Notes: generated from the letters alone by a model not told the origin. A stretch of DNA of 64,000 nucleotides from Pseudomonas sp. MYb185 (GCF_002979975.1 NZ_PCQD01000004.1:130486-194485), one strand, 5' to 3'; counted from the first letter of the stretch, positions 44,924-55,223 are shown. Numbers and translations: made by a program.

Positions 44924-45916
44924 ATGGAAGCCTTGTTGTTACTTGGCGGTGCTGTATTACTGACCCTGGGCTGGCTGTGGCTGGTGATCGCCGCTGTGCG
45001 ATTGTCGGTCGGCAGGATGCTGCTGGCGCTGCTGTTCGCGCCGCTGACCCTGGTATTGCGCGGGCTTGGCTATCCGTTGTGGCCGCGTCTGCTGCTGTTG
45101 TTCGGGTTGTGCGCTGCGATTGCCGGTGCAGCACTGCTGCAGGTCAATCATCCTGAGCGTATGCAGGCGCTGCTATCGGGTCGCTGGGCGGTGGAGCCCG
45201 AGGCGGCCAGCGACCTGCGCGGCACCATCATGGGCCAGCCGTTCGTGCCGAACCGGATATTCTGGCGCGGTGAGGATCTGGTGTTCGAGGAAGGCCCGGC
45301 CGACCGGGTTCGCCGCTCGCTGACCATTCGCTTTGCCAATGCCCGCGAGCTGCTGCTTGCCCCGGTCATCGAGCGCCTGCCCGAGGACCAGGGCGCGTGG
45401 CCGGAGCTGATCCTGCGCTGGCACACCGGCGCCCTGTCCGAACCGGGGTTGCGCCGGGTGTCGGGGGACTACAGTCTGAGCCTGGATTTCGCCCAACCGG
45501 TTGCCGGACGGGTCGAGGGACGCATCCACCTGCATCTGCCGACCATCCACAGCACCTGGTTGACCGGTCAGGTCGTGCTGTCCTCCACGCCGGAATGGTT
45601 GCTCGAGCGCGAACGTGCCAGGCGTGTCGTGCTGTATTCCCGGACCAGCGAACCGGCTGTCGCAGCGCCAGCCGAGGCGCCACCTGTGCCGCCGCAGTGG
45701 CGGGAGCTGAGTCTGCTGGCGCTGATGGACGAGCCGCAGCTGTTCAGCGGCGCAGCGGTACGTCTGACCACCTGGTCCGGGCGTACGCACCTGGGCAGTT
45801 TCAAGGAGTTGAGCGCCGAGCAGCGCCTGATCCTGTCACAGGAGCGGGGGCCGCATCAGGTCGAGTTGCACTTTCACCCGCTGGATATCCGCCGGATCGA
45901 GGAGCGCGCTCGCTGA
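44924..45916 (+). CDS. Membrane protein of unknown function upstream of htpG
   Basis: I do not recognise a named domain. ATG 44924 follows AGGAC and GGAG further upstream, and gives 330 residues. Residues about 4-26 (LLLLGGAVLLTLGWLWLVIAA) and 30-75 hold two or three hydrophobic helices. The remaining about 250 residues are hydrophilic, probably extracytoplasmic and beta-rich (IHLHLPTIHSTWLTGQVVLS). It follows the hotdog pair by 35 nt and precedes htpG, as in the PA1593-PA1596 arrangement I recall. Confidence 0.75.
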   Translation: MEALLLLGGAVLLTLGWLWLVIAAVRLSVGRMLLALLFAPLTLVLRGLGYPLWPRLLLLFGLCAAIAGAALLQVNHPERMQALLSGRWAVEPEAASDLRGTIMGQPFVPNRIFWRGEDLVFEEGPADRVRRSLTIRFANARELLLAPVIERLPEDQGAWPELILRWHTGALSEPGLRRVSGDYSLSLDFAQPVAGRVEGRIHLHLPTIHSTWLTGQVVLSSTPEWLLERERARRVVLYSRTSEPAVAAPAEAPPVPPQWRELSLLALMDEPQLFSGAAVRLTTWSGRTHLGSFKELSAEQRLILSQERGPHQVELHFHPLDIRRIEERAR

Positions 45917-46020
45917 TCCGGTCATGCCTTGAAATTCTCCTGCCGCATCCCCATCAATGACCCATCTGCCCGGTTGCTGCCGGGTGAAGGCCCTTTGTGA
46001 AACATGGAGATACTGCAAAC

Positions 46021-47925
46021 ATGACCGTGGAAGCCCAGAAGGAAACGCTTGGATTTCAGACCGAAGTGAAGCAACTGCTGCACCTGATGATCCATTCGAT
46101 GTACTCGAACAAGGAGATCTTCCTCCGCGAGCTGATTTCCAACGCCTCGGACGCCTCGGACAAGCTGCGCTTCGAAGCCATCGCCCAGCCGCAACTGCTG
46201 GAAGATGATCCGAACCTGCGCATCCGCATCAGCGCTGACGAACAGGCCAGGACCCTGACCATCGAGGACAACGGCATCGGCATGTCCCGCGAGGAGGTCA
46301 TCAGCCACCTGGGTACCATCGCCAAGTCGGGTACCGCCGCGTTCATGCAGCAGCTGACCGGTGACCAGAAGAAGGACGCCAGTCTGATCGGCCAGTTCGG
46401 TGTGGGCTTCTACAGTGCCTTCATCGTTGCTGACAAGGTCGAGGTATTCACCCGCCGTGCCGGCGCCGATGCTGCTGAGGGGGTGCGCTGGGAGTCGGCG
46501 GGCGAGGGCGACTTCACCATCGAGAACATCGACAAGCCCGGGCGTGGCACACGCATTGTGTTGCATCTGAAGGCCGACGAGAGCGAGTTCGCCGATGGCT
46601 GGCGCCTGCGCAACGTCATCAAGAAGTATTCCGACCATATCTCCCTGCCGATCGAGCTGCCCAAGCAGCATCTCGGTGAGGAGCAGGACAAGCCGGCCGA
46701 GCCGGAATGGGAAACCGTCAACCGCGCCAGCGCGCTGTGGACCCGCCCGCGTACCGAGGTCAAGGAAGAGGAGTACCAGGAGTTCTACAAGCACGTTGCC
46801 CATGACTTCGAGAACCCGCTGAGCTGGAGCCATAACAAGGTCGAAGGCAAGCTGGAATACACCAGCCTGCTGTACGTTCCCGGCCGCGCACCCTTCGACC
46901 TGTATCAGCGCGAGGCGCCGCGTGGGCTGAAGCTCTATGTGCAGCGCGTGTTCATCATGGATGATGCCGAGCAGTTCCTGCCGCTGTACCTGCGCTTCAT
47001 CAAGGGGGTGGTGGACTCCAACGACCTGTCGCTGAACGTCTCCCGGGAGATCCTGCAGAAGGACCCGGCCATCGACAGTATGAAGTCGGCCCTGACCAAG
47101 CGCGTCCTGGACATGCTGGAGAAGCTGGCGAAGAACGATGCTGAGAAATACGCTGCCTTCTGGAAGGCCTTCGGCAGCGTGATGAAGGAAGGTCCGGCGG
47201 AAGACTTCGCCAACCGCGAGAAGATCGCCGGCCTGCTGCGTTTCGCCTCCACCGCGCAAAGCGATGACAGTGAAGTGGTCAGCCTGGATGCCTACATCGA
47301 GCGCATGCAGGAAGGTCAGGACAAGATCTACTACCTCACGGGCGAGCGCTACAACCAGGTCAAGAACAGCCCGCATCTGGAGATCTTCCGCAAGAAGGGT
47401 ATCGAGGTGCTGCTGTTGACCGACCGTATCGACGAGTGGCTGATGAGCCACCTGAGCGAGTACAAGGACAAGCAGTTCGTCGATGTCGCTCGCGGTGATC
47501 TGGACCTGGGCAAACTGGAAGGCGAAGAGGACAAGCAGGCCCAGGAAGAGGCGGCCAAGGCCAAGGCCGATCTGGTCGAGCGGGTCAAGCAGGTGTTGGC
47601 CGACAGTGTGGATGAGGTCAAGGTCTCGCATCGTCTGACCGACTCCCCGGCGGTACTGGTGATCAACGAAGACGGCATGGGTCTGCAGATGCGCAAGATC
47701 CTCGAAGCCACTGGGCAGAAGGCACCGGAAAGCAAGCCGATCCTGGAGATCAATCCGGCACACCCGCTGCTGGAAAAGCTCGATCAGGAGCAGGACGAGG
47801 ATCGCTTCGCCGATCTGACCCACATCCTGTTCGACCAGGCCGCGCTGGCCGCCGGCGAAGCGTTGCAGGACCCGGGCAGTTATGTGCGTCGGCTCAACGC
47901 GCTGCTGGTCGAGCTGAGCAAGTAA
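46021..47925 (+). CDS. htpG: Hsp90 chaperone
   Basis: The 634-residue ATP-dependent chaperone starts [20 protein letters not shown]. The N-terminal GHKL ATPase has [30 protein letters not shown] and [15 protein letters not shown]. The middle domain contains [16 protein letters not shown] with the catalytic-loop Arg, and the C-terminal dimerisation domain ends [15 protein letters not shown]. Its length and the lack of an MEEVD tail are normal for bacterial HtpG. No heat-shock promoter was recognised by eye. A terminator follows 12 nt after the stop. Confidence 0.97.
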   Translation: MTVEAQKETLGFQTEVKQLLHLMIHSMYSNKEIFLRELISNASDASDKLRFEAIAQPQLLEDDPNLRIRISADEQARTLTIEDNGIGMSREEVISHLGTIAKSGTAAFMQQLTGDQKKDASLIGQFGVGFYSAFIVADKVEVFTRRAGADAAEGVRWESAGEGDFTIENIDKPGRGTRIVLHLKADESEFADGWRLRNVIKKYSDHISLPIELPKQHLGEEQDKPAEPEWETVNRASALWTRPRTEVKEEEYQEFYKHVAHDFENPLSWSHNKVEGKLEYTSLLYVPGRAPFDLYQREAPRGLKLYVQRVFIMDDAEQFLPLYLRFIKGVVDSNDLSLNVSREILQKDPAIDSMKSALTKRVLDMLEKLAKNDAEKYAAFWKAFGSVMKEGPAEDFANREKIAGLLRFASTAQSDDSEVVSLDAYIERMQEGQDKIYYLTGERYNQVKNSPHLEIFRKKGIEVLLLTDRIDEWLMSHLSEYKDKQFVDVARGDLDLGKLEGEEDKQAQEEAAKAKADLVERVKQVLADSVDEVKVSHRLTDSPAVLVINEDGMGLQMRKILEATGQKAPESKPILEINPAHPLLEKLDQEQDEDRFADLTHILFDQAALAAGEALQDPGSYVRRLNALLVELSK

Positions 47926-47937
47926 TACCGCTGTAAC

Positions 47938-47971
47938 AACGCCCGGTGTGGGGAGGCTCACACCGGGCGTT
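47938..47971 (+). terminator. Rho-independent terminator after htpG
   Basis: AACGCCCGGTGTG pairs perfectly with CACACCGGGCGTT (13 bp), with loop GGGAGGCT, followed by TGTCATTT. It starts 12 nt after the htpG stop. Confidence 0.88.
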
Positions 47972-48007
47972 GTCATTTCTGCGTGTCCTGCACTCCCTAT
48001 AAACACC

Positions 48008-48247
48008 GTCACTGCGAACCCGTAGGGAGCGGCAGTCGGTTGGCGTCTGCAACTGGCCAGTGCCTCAAAGGCACGGTCATTGCGAACCCCGCAGGGAGCG
48101 GCAGTCGGTTGGCGCCTGCAACTGGCCAGCGCCTCGAAAGCACAGTCATTGCGAGCCCGCAGGGAGCGGCAGGCGGTTGGCGTCTGCAACTGGCCAGTGC
48201 CTCAAAAGCACAGTCATTGCGAGCCCGTAGGGCGTGGCAATCCATGG
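48008..48247. repeat. 68-nt tandem repeat array (three and a half units)
   Basis: Units start at 48008, 48076, 48145 and 48213, with lengths 68, 69, 68 and a partial 35 nt. Each begins GTCA(C/T)TGCGA and contains GGGAGCGGCAG, GGTTGGCG and CTGCAACTGGCCAG. Units differ at a few scattered positions. The last unit ends differently (TGGCAATCCATGG), resembling a common dispersed repeat that starts GTCATTGCGAGC. No open frame of coding character is present. Confidence 0.88.
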
Positions 48248-48269
48248 GCGGCGACATGCTCCGCGTAAA

Positions 48270-48379
48270 GCCGTGGTGAGCAGCCGCCATTGCAGAACGC
48301 GCACCCCGCCATCCATGGCGCTCGTCTACGGCCGTCCCTGGCCGCAGACGGTTCTGCAATGGCGGCTGCTCACCACGGC
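48270..48379. repeat. Long-stem hairpin element, copy 2
   Basis: Perfect 29-bp arms (48270-48298 and 48351-48379) enclose the same 52-nt interior (48299-48350) as copies 1 and 3. The outer 20 bp of the arms differ from the other copies, with matched changes in both arms. The right flank CTGCGA is shared with the others. Confidence 0.92.
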
Positions 48380-48410
48380 CTGCGACTTCGGGGCGGCAAA
48401 GCCCTGGGGT

Positions 48411-48428
48411 GTAGCGCGCCTGCGCTAC
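48411..48428. repeat. REP-like palindrome, family 1 (short variant)
   Basis: GTAGCGC-GCCT-GCGCTAC, preceded by GGGGT and followed by GCC as in the longer copies at 57334 and 63295. The loop lacks the GGTCCGCGTTC segment. Confidence 0.7.
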
Positions 48429-48510
48429 GCCGGACAGGACTGCCAGCCGTTTCCCAAGTTGCGTCTTCTTGTCTATTCTGTGCTGAGCATCCTTGGCTCA
48501 GGAACCTCCT

Positions 48511-49332
48511 ATGAAAAGAATTCTCGGTATGTTGCTCATGGCCGGCAGCGCAGGGCTGGTGCAGGCGGGCATGGTCACGCAGGCAGTGGACTATCAGATC
48601 GACGGTGAGACCTATCAAGGCATGCTGGTATATGACAACGCGGTCACTGAAAGACGGCCCGGGTTGCTGATGGTGCCGAACTGGATGGGCGTTACCGACA
48701 ACGCGGCGAAGAAGGCCTTCCGCGCTGGTGGTTCGGAATTTATCGTGTTCGTCGCCGATATGTACGGCAAGGATATCCGCCCGGCCAATGCCGAGGAGGC
48801 GGGCAAGGCTGCCGGACTGGTGCGGTCCGACCGGGCCTTGATGCGCAAGCGGGCCAATGCGGCGCTGGAGGCATTCAAGGCCCAGTCCGACAAGGTCGCG
48901 CTGGATGTCGAGCGCCTGGGTGCGATCGGCTTCTGCTTTGGCGGCGGCACGGTGCTGGAGCTGGCCCGTTCCGGTAGTGCAATTGGCGGCGTGGTGTCCT
49001 TCCATGGCAACCTGGATACGCCGAACCCGAAGGATGCCAGTGCGATCCGCACGCCACTGCTGGTGCTGCACGGCGCAGATGATCCTTATGTTCCGCCGGA
49101 GCAGGTCGCTGCCTTCGAGAATGAGATGCGTGAGGCCAAGGTCAATGACTGGCAGTTGATCAGCTATGGCGGTGCCGTGCATTCATTCACTGACCCTACC
49201 GCCAATATGCCGGGCCAGGCGCAATACGATGCACGGGTGGCAGGGCGAGCATTTTCTCAAATGCGAATGTTTTTCAATGAGACCCTGAAAGCTGGTACTA
49301 TTTCGACACAACCGCAGCAAAACAATCCCTAG
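48511..49332 (+). CDS. Secreted dienelactone hydrolase-family protein
   Basis: The 273-residue alpha/beta hydrolase has a signal peptide (about 1-19, MKRILGMLLMAGSAGLVQAG). The nucleophile elbow is GAIGFCFGGGTVLELA, with Cys as nucleophile as in dienelactone hydrolases. The acid is in HGADDPYVPPE and the His in GGAVHSFTDP. PGLLMVPNWMGVTDNAAKK is the oxyanion region. Family members hydrolyse lactones or esters; the exported location and lack of aromatic catabolism genes nearby leave the substrate open. Corresponds in context to PA1597. Confidence 0.9.
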   Translation: MKRILGMLLMAGSAGLVQAGMVTQAVDYQIDGETYQGMLVYDNAVTERRPGLLMVPNWMGVTDNAAKKAFRAGGSEFIVFVADMYGKDIRPANAEEAGKAAGLVRSDRALMRKRANAALEAFKAQSDKVALDVERLGAIGFCFGGGTVLELARSGSAIGGVVSFHGNLDTPNPKDASAIRTPLLVLHGADDPYVPPEQVAAFENEMREAKVNDWQLISYGGAVHSFTDPTANMPGQAQYDARVAGRAFSQMRMFFNETLKAGTISTQPQQNNP

Positions 49333-49416
49333 CCGATTGATTCTCTGTTTGTCACACTTCGGCTACACCCGACTGCGATAATCAGCAGTCGAGGCTGAAC
49401 CCGAAGGAATCATTGG

Positions 49417-50475
49417 ATGATGAAGTTGATCAGGAGTGCACAGCGCAGGGTGCTGTGTCATGCAGCCGGCTGTGTTCTTCTTTTTTCCCTGCCGGTGCAG
49501 GCAGAGGAGGAGGTATTTCAGGTCTCTGCCGAGCCGGTCCGGGAAATCCGTGTGGCCAGCCGGATCGAGGCGCTGGGTACCTTGTACGCCAACGAGACGG
49601 CGGTGCTGGCGGCCAATCTCACCGAAACCATTTCCGAGATCAATTTTTCCGATGGCCAGCGGGTCAAGGCTGGCGACATCCTGGTGGCGCTGACCAATCG
49701 CGAACAATTGGCCCAGCTGGACGAGGCGCGCACTGGTGTCGCCGATGCCGAGCAGCAGTTGGAACGGGCCAGGCAACTGATTGCCAGCAAGTATGTATCG
49801 CGCCAGGAACTGGACGACCGCACCCGCGAGTTCAATATCGCCAAGGCCCGCTTGCGAGCAGTGGAGGCGCGGCTGGCCGATCGGCTGATCCGTGCGCCGT
49901 TCGACAGTGTGGTCGGGCTGCGCCAGGTCAGTGTCGGAACCCTGCTGACGCCGGGCATGGCGGTGACGACACTGCATGACGACAGCGTGATGAAGCTGGA
50001 CTTCACTGTGCCGGAGCTCAGGTTGGCGGATATCCAGCCGGGGCAGCGGATCATCGCCAGCAGCCGGGCCTTTGCCGAGGAGCAGTTCGAGGGCGAGGTA
50101 GCGGTGCTGGACAATGAGGTGGATCTGGTCACCCGTTCGATTCGCGTGCGTGCCCTGATACCCAACCCCGCCGGTCTGCTGCGTCCGGGCATGCTGATGA
50201 AGGTGCTGGTGGAAGGTGAGCCGCGCCAGGCGCTGGTCATTCCGGAGGGCGCCTTGCTGCCCCTGGGCAAGCAGCAGTTCGTGATGGTGGTCACCGAGCG
50301 CGATGGTGAGACCGTCGCCGGACGCCTGGAAGTGAAGATTGGTGAGCGTAGCGCCGGGATGGTCGAGGTGGTCGAAGGCTTGAGCAAGGACCAGCAGGTC
50401 ATCACCCATGGCAATTTCCGCGTCAGCCCCGGTCAGCAGATCGAGGTCAAGGTGCCCGAGGAAGTCCTGCCGTGA
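49417..50475 (+). CDS. RND efflux periplasmic adaptor (membrane fusion protein)
   Basis: The 352-residue protein has a signal segment (about 10-29, LCHAAGCVLLFSLPVQAE). Lipoyl halves include LTETISEINFSDGQRVKAGDIL and LIRAPFDSVVGLRQVSVGT, split by a short helical hairpin. A beta-barrel (MKLDFTVPELRLADIQPGQ) and a membrane-proximal domain follow. The start may be ATG 49417 or 49420. It overlaps the pump gene by 4 nt and would link it to an outer-membrane channel that is not encoded here. Context resembles PA1435-PA1436. Confidence 0.93.
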   Translation: MMKLIRSAQRRVLCHAAGCVLLFSLPVQAEEEVFQVSAEPVREIRVASRIEALGTLYANETAVLAANLTETISEINFSDGQRVKAGDILVALTNREQLAQLDEARTGVADAEQQLERARQLIASKYVSRQELDDRTREFNIAKARLRAVEARLADRLIRAPFDSVVGLRQVSVGTLLTPGMAVTTLHDDSVMKLDFTVPELRLADIQPGQRIIASSRAFAEEQFEGEVAVLDNEVDLVTRSIRVRALIPNPAGLLRPGMLMKVLVEGEPRQALVIPEGALLPLGKQQFVMVVTERDGETVAGRLEVKIGERSAGMVEVVEGLSKDQQVITHGNFRVSPGQQIEVKVPEEVLP

Positions 50476-53400
50476 TCCTCTCCGACACCGCTGTACTGCG
50501 CCCGGTATTCGCCACCGTGGTATCGCTGCTGCTGATCATCTTCGGCCTGGTGGCCTACCAGACCTTGCCGTTGCGCGAATACCCCGACATCGACCCTCCC
50601 GTCGTCACCATCGACACCACCTATCGTGGTGCCTCGGCCAGCATCATCGATTCCCAGGTGACACAGATCATCGAGGAGAACATCGCCGGCATCGAAGGTG
50701 TCGAGTACATCGAGTCGAGAAGCGAGGATGGCCGCTCGCAGATCACCGTGCGTTTTTCCATCGATCGCGATGTCAGCGAGGCGGCCAACGATGTGCGTGA
50801 CCGGGTCTCGAGAATATTGCCGGACCTGCCGGTGGAGGCCGATCCGCCCGAGATCGAGAAGCAGGATGCCAACCAGGACGTGGTGGTGTGGTGGAACCTC
50901 AACAGTGATCGTCTATCGGTGCCCGAGCTGACCGATTATGCCGACCGTTATCTGATCGACCGTTTCTCCAACCTCAAGGGGGTGGCCCGGGTGCGGATTG
51001 GCGGGGCGCAGCCCTGGGCCATGCGTGTCTGGCTGGATGCCGAGTTGCTCGCTGCGCACAACCTGACTGTCGATGACGTGGAGCAGGCGTTGCGCCAGGA
51101 GAACGTCGAGTTGCCGGCTGGCAGCATCGAGTCGGTTGATCGCCAGTTCACTGTGCGCGTGCAGCGGGCTTTCAGTACCGCCGAGGACTTCGCCCAGCTG
51201 GTGGTGTCCCGGGGTGCAGACAATCACCTGGTGCGTTTGCGCGATGTCGCGCTGGTGGAACGCGGTACCGAAGAACAGCGCAGCCTGTTTCGTGGCAACG
51301 GTGTGCCCATGGTCGGTATCGGTCTGGAGCGTCAGTCCACGGCCAATACGTTGGAGATTTCTCGCTCCGCCGCGCAATTGGTGGAGGAAATCAATCCGAC
51401 CCTGCCTGAGGGCATGCGCCTGAGCCCCAGTTTCGATAGTTCGATCTTCATCGAAGGCGCGATCGGCGAGGTGTACCGTACCCTGACCATCGCGCTGGTG
51501 CTGGTGGTGCTGGCGATCTTCCTGTTCCTTGGCAGTCCGCGGGCGGTGCTGGTGCCGGCTGTCACCCTGCCGGTATCGATGACCGCGACCTTCATCGCGT
51601 TGATGGTGTTCGGCTTCACCGTCAACCTGCTGACCTTGCTGGCACTGGTGCTGGCCATCTCGCTGGTGGTGGACGACGCCATCATCGTGCTGGAGAACAT
51701 CCGCCGGCGCATCGATGAGGAGGGCGAGACGCCGTTGGTCGCCGCGTTCCGTGGTACCCGGCAGGTCGGCTTTGCCGTGGTTTCCACCACCCTGGTGCTG
51801 ATTGCGGTATTCGTGCCGATCGCCTTTCTGAGCGGGGACGTCGGCAAGCTGTTTGCCGAGTTCGCCCTGACCATGGCGGCAGCGGTGGTGTTTTCCAGCT
51901 TCGTGGCGCTGACGCTGTCGCCGGCCCTGGCGTCGAAGATTCTGCGCCGCAATGACGACAACCACCGCCTGGTACGCACCGTCGACTGGGCTCTGCAGCG
52001 CAGCCGGAAGCTCTACAGCACGGTGTTGCTGCTGGCGTTGCGGATACGCTGGTTGACGGTACTGTTCTTTGCCGCGCTGTCGGTGCTGAGCATCTGGCTG
52101 ATCACCCAACTACCCAATGAGTACACTCCGATCGAGGACCGGGGGGTGTTCATGATCATGGTCAATGGGCCGGAAGGGGCCACCTTCGACTACATGGTCG
52201 AGTACATGGATGAGATCGAGTCGCGGGTAATGGACCTGGTCGAGAGCGGCGAGGTGTCACGTATCATGGTACGCGCGCCGCGCTCCTTTGGTGCCATCAC
52301 CACCTTCAATACCGGCATGCTCAACGTGGTGCTGAACGACTGGGCGGATCGCCGGCCAGCCACCGAGATCATCGAGGAGCTGCGTGAGCGGTTCACCGAC
52401 CTGTCCGGAGTGCGCATCATCCCGATCATGCGCCAGGGCTTCGGCGCCGGGCGCGACCAGCCGTTCCAGCTGGTGATCGGTGGCGCTGGCACCTACCAGG
52501 AACTGGCCGAATGGCGGGATATCCTGCTGGAGAAGCTGGCACAGGATAACCCCGGCCTGATCAACATCGATACCGATTACAAGGAAACCCAGCCACAGCT
52601 GGAGGTGCATATCGACTACGACCGGGCGGCGGCGCTGGGGGTCAATATCAACACCATCGGCCGTACTCTGGAGACCATGCTCGGTTCGCGTCGGGTCACC
52701 ACCTATCTGGATGATGGTGAAGAATACGATGTGATTCTCGAGGCGGAGAAGCTGGACAAGCGTACCCCGTCGAGCATGCAGAATATCTATGTACGTTCGG
52801 CCACCAGCGGTGCGCTGATTCCGCTGTCGAACCTGATCACCATCGAGGAATATGCCGGCTCCACCACCCTCAACCGCTATAACCGCAACCGCGCCATCAC
52901 CATCGACGCATCCATGCTGCCGGGGCTGGCTCTGGGTGATGCGCTGGACCACGTTGAGCAACTGGCCCGGGATAACCTGCCGGAAACCCTGGTGATCGGA
53001 TACAAGGGCCAGTCGCTGGATCTGCGCAATGCCAGCGGCTCGATGATGTTCGTCTTCATGCTCGGCGGGCTGGTGATCTTCCTGGTACTGGCTGCGTTGT
53101 TCGAGAGCTTCGTGCATCCGCTGGTGATCATGCTCGGCGTACCCATGGCCATCGGTGGTGGGCTGATCGGGCTGTGGGTGACCGGCAACAGTCTCAATCT
53201 GTACAGCCAGATCGCGCTGCTGATGTTGATCGGCCTGGCGGCCAAGAACGGTATTCTGATCGTCGAGTTCGCCAACCAGCTGCGTGATGCCGGGCGCAGC
53301 TTCGATGAGGCGTTGGTGCAGGCGAGTATCCTGCGCCTGCGCCCGATCCTGATGACCGGTGTGACCACGGTGGCCGGAGCCATACCGCTGATCATGGCCT

Positions 53401-53585
53401 CCGGGGCGGGTGCGGAGACCCGGGCGGTGATCGGTATCGTGGTGGTATGGGGGGTGACGGTATCGATGTTCGTGACGCTGATACTGATCCCGGTGCTGTA
53501 TAGCCTTCTGGCACGTCGCACCGGGTCGCCGCTGGCGGTCAGACGGCGGCTGGAGCAGGAGTCGCAGCCCGAACTGGACGGTTGA
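50472..53585 (+). CDS. RND-family multidrug efflux pump (HAE1 type)
   Basis: The 1037-residue inner-membrane pump starts at GTG 50472 inside the adaptor stop. It has the twelve-helix, two-large-loop layout. TM1 begins SDTAVLRPVFATVVSLLLII. The proton-relay Asp pair is in ISLVVDDAIIVLENIRRRID (TM4), and GLAAKNGILIVEFANQLRD (TM10) holds the relay Lys. PATEIIEELRERF and the periplasmic porter domains are complete. It would expel hydrophobic or amphiphilic compounds by proton antiport. No regulator or outer-membrane factor is adjacent, so specificity is unknown. Confidence 0.95.
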   Translation: MILSDTAVLRPVFATVVSLLLIIFGLVAYQTLPLREYPDIDPPVVTIDTTYRGASASIIDSQVTQIIEENIAGIEGVEYIESRSEDGRSQITVRFSIDRDVSEAANDVRDRVSRILPDLPVEADPPEIEKQDANQDVVVWWNLNSDRLSVPELTDYADRYLIDRFSNLKGVARVRIGGAQPWAMRVWLDAELLAAHNLTVDDVEQALRQENVELPAGSIESVDRQFTVRVQRAFSTAEDFAQLVVSRGADNHLVRLRDVALVERGTEEQRSLFRGNGVPMVGIGLERQSTANTLEISRSAAQLVEEINPTLPEGMRLSPSFDSSIFIEGAIGEVYRTLTIALVLVVLAIFLFLGSPRAVLVPAVTLPVSMTATFIALMVFGFTVNLLTLLALVLAISLVVDDAIIVLENIRRRIDEEGETPLVAAFRGTRQVGFAVVSTTLVLIAVFVPIAFLSGDVGKLFAEFALTMAAAVVFSSFVALTLSPALASKILRRNDDNHRLVRTVDWALQRSRKLYSTVLLLALRIRWLTVLFFAALSVLSIWLITQLPNEYTPIEDRGVFMIMVNGPEGATFDYMVEYMDEIESRVMDLVESGEVSRIMVRAPRSFGAITTFNTGMLNVVLNDWADRRPATEIIEELRERFTDLSGVRIIPIMRQGFGAGRDQPFQLVIGGAGTYQELAEWRDILLEKLAQDNPGLINIDTDYKETQPQLEVHIDYDRAAALGVNINTIGRTLETMLGSRRVTTYLDDGEEYDVILEAEKLDKRTPSSMQNIYVRSATSGALIPLSNLITIEEYAGSTTLNRYNRNRAITIDASMLPGLALGDALDHVEQLARDNLPETLVIGYKGQSLDLRNASGSMMFVFMLGGLVIFLVLAALFESFVHPLVIMLGVPMAIGGGLIGLWVTGNSLNLYSQIALLMLIGLAAKNGILIVEFANQLRDAGRSFDEALVQASILRLRPILMTGVTTVAGAIPLIMASGAGAETRAVIGIVVVWGVTVSMFVTLILIPVLYSLLARRTGSPLAVRRRLEQESQPELDG

Positions 53586-53850
53586 AACAACTGGAAACAG
53601 GCTATTCACCAGATTGATGGCGAAGGTGTGGGGATAGTCGTGGGCGGGTGCGAGCCATGTATTGTCTGGAGTTGGAGCTCGACTGGCGCCTGCTGCCCTG
53701 GCCGAGAAGCCCTCCCGGCAGCGGCTGGGGCAGCGCTTGCCAGCAATGGCTCATGCAGACTTTCCCGCTGCCTTGCATAATGGCTTGAGCCCACGCCTTC
53801 CAGGTTGGCGGGCCGAATAATAAATCCAATAAAAAGCCACGGAGTCTGAC

Positions 53851-55200
53851 ATGTCCAAACCCGAATTGCCCGGATGGCGCTGGGGGCCATTCATTTTTCG
53901 CCTGCCTTTCTACCACACCAGACTGTACTGGCCCGAGGCTTTGCAGGGGCTGTTCGTTGCCGCTGCCACTGGCCTGTCGCTGGTGCCGTTGATGACTATG
54001 TTCTTCGGTCTGACCTTCGAAGAAGCCGTGGCGCTATCGATGCTGCACTCGATTTTGATCGGTTCGGCGCTGATCTTCTTCGGCGAGCCCTATGCGCCAG
54101 GCTGGATCACACCGGCCCTGCCATTGGTGCTGGCCTTCGTTCTGGGCAGTTACGAGGACCCCGTTCTGCGCTTTCAGGCGATGACGGCGATATCGCTGAA
54201 CTTCGCTCTGTTGCTGTTTATTCTCGGTGTGTCCGGGCTGGGCAAGAAGTTCGTACTCTGGCTCCCGGATACCCTCAAGGCCGGCATCATTCTTGGGGCG
54301 GCCATTGCTGCACTCAAGCGAGTGTTCATCGATGACGCCGAGCGCTTCCTGCTGCAGCAGCCGATCATCACCACGCTGGCCTGTGCGGTGTGCCTGATAT
54401 TCGCCTTTTCCTTGCCGATGGCCCGGCTGAAGGAGAAATATCACCTGGTCGCCCTTATCGGTGCGATGGGGCTGCTGCCGGGTTTTCTGCTGGCGGCGCT
54501 GGTGGGACCGCTGGTGGGGGAGGTCAGCTATGAGATCGAGTGGGGCATCCTGATCCCACCGGTGGGCGACCTGTGGCTGAAGGTCTCGCCATTTGCGATC
54601 GGCTGGCCGAGCGCCGAGATGTTCATCAAGGGTATTCCGCTGGCGTTGATCACCTATGTGATCCTGTTCGGCGACATTGTCACCGGCAACGAGATGATCC
54701 GTGAGGGTATGGCTACCCGCAAGGATGAGCATATCGATATCAACCCCAACCGGACGCATCTGTCGTTGGCTATCCGTAATGGCCTGATGGGCCTGTTCGC
54801 ACCCTTCTTTCCAACCCAGGGCGCGCTGTGGACCGGGGTCCATGTCATCATCGTGCAGCGCTGGAAGCAGGGGCGACGGGCGATGGACAGCCTGCACAGC
54901 GGGCTGGTGTCCTATTACCTCATGGGCATTCCGGTGCTGTTCGTGCTGCTGCCGCTGGTGACCGGCCTGCGTCCGTTGCTGGGCGTAGCACTGTCGCTGA
55001 CCCTGGTACTGACTGGCTTCGCCTGCGCCTACATCGCCATGGCGATTCCCAGGAACAACACCTCGCGTGGGGCGGTGGTACTGATTGGCACGGGGCTGGC
55101 GCTCTTCGAGCCCTGGATCGGCCTGCTGTTCGGCATCATCACCACGCTGCTGTTGGTGGGCTGGGACCGCAATCCCGACCCTATTCCCCACGAGGACTGA
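53851..55200 (+). CDS. Predicted permease of the nucleobase/sulfate (NCS2/SulP-like) type
   Basis: The 449-residue protein has about 12 hydrophobic segments. Candidate inverted-repeat motifs are GLSLVPLMTMFFGLTFEEAVALSM near residues 40-63 and LALITYVILFGDIVTGNEMIREG near 270, which resemble the substrate-binding helices of the NCS2 xanthine/uracil carriers. RPLLGVALSLTLVLTGF and FEPWIGLLFGIITTLLLVGW are terminal helices. ATG 53851 follows CGGAGTC. The family assignment is by pattern only and the substrate is not predictable; the 265-nt gap in front of it holds no recognisable gene. Confidence 0.6.
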   Translation: MSKPELPGWRWGPFIFRLPFYHTRLYWPEALQGLFVAAATGLSLVPLMTMFFGLTFEEAVALSMLHSILIGSALIFFGEPYAPGWITPALPLVLAFVLGSYEDPVLRFQAMTAISLNFALLLFILGVSGLGKKFVLWLPDTLKAGIILGAAIAALKRVFIDDAERFLLQQPIITTLACAVCLIFAFSLPMARLKEKYHLVALIGAMGLLPGFLLAALVGPLVGEVSYEIEWGILIPPVGDLWLKVSPFAIGWPSAEMFIKGIPLALITYVILFGDIVTGNEMIREGMATRKDEHIDINPNRTHLSLAIRNGLMGLFAPFFPTQGALWTGVHVIIVQRWKQGRRAMDSLHSGLVSYYLMGIPVLFVLLPLVTGLRPLLGVALSLTLVLTGFACAYIAMAIPRNNTSRGAVVLIGTGLALFEPWIGLLFGIITTLLLVGWDRNPDPIPHED

Positions 55201-55223
55201 GTACCTCTCTCCACTCGCATAGC

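Larger units (their letters stand above)
47926..48510. other. htpG to dienelactone hydrolase intergenic region
   Basis: This 585-nt non-coding stretch contains, in order, the htpG terminator, the 68-nt tandem array, hairpin element copy 2 and a short family 1 palindrome. Nothing in it looks like a protein gene. AGGAACCTCCT at its right end is the ribosome site region of the next gene. Confidence 0.8.

Noticed and set aside
48008-48247. CRISPR array
   Set aside because: Units of 68 nt follow each other directly with no unique spacers, and no cas genes are present.
53606-53890. A 94-codon minus-strand frame before the permease gene
   Set aside because: It overlaps the start of the permease and has no motif, ribosome site or sensible composition; the gap looks non-coding.
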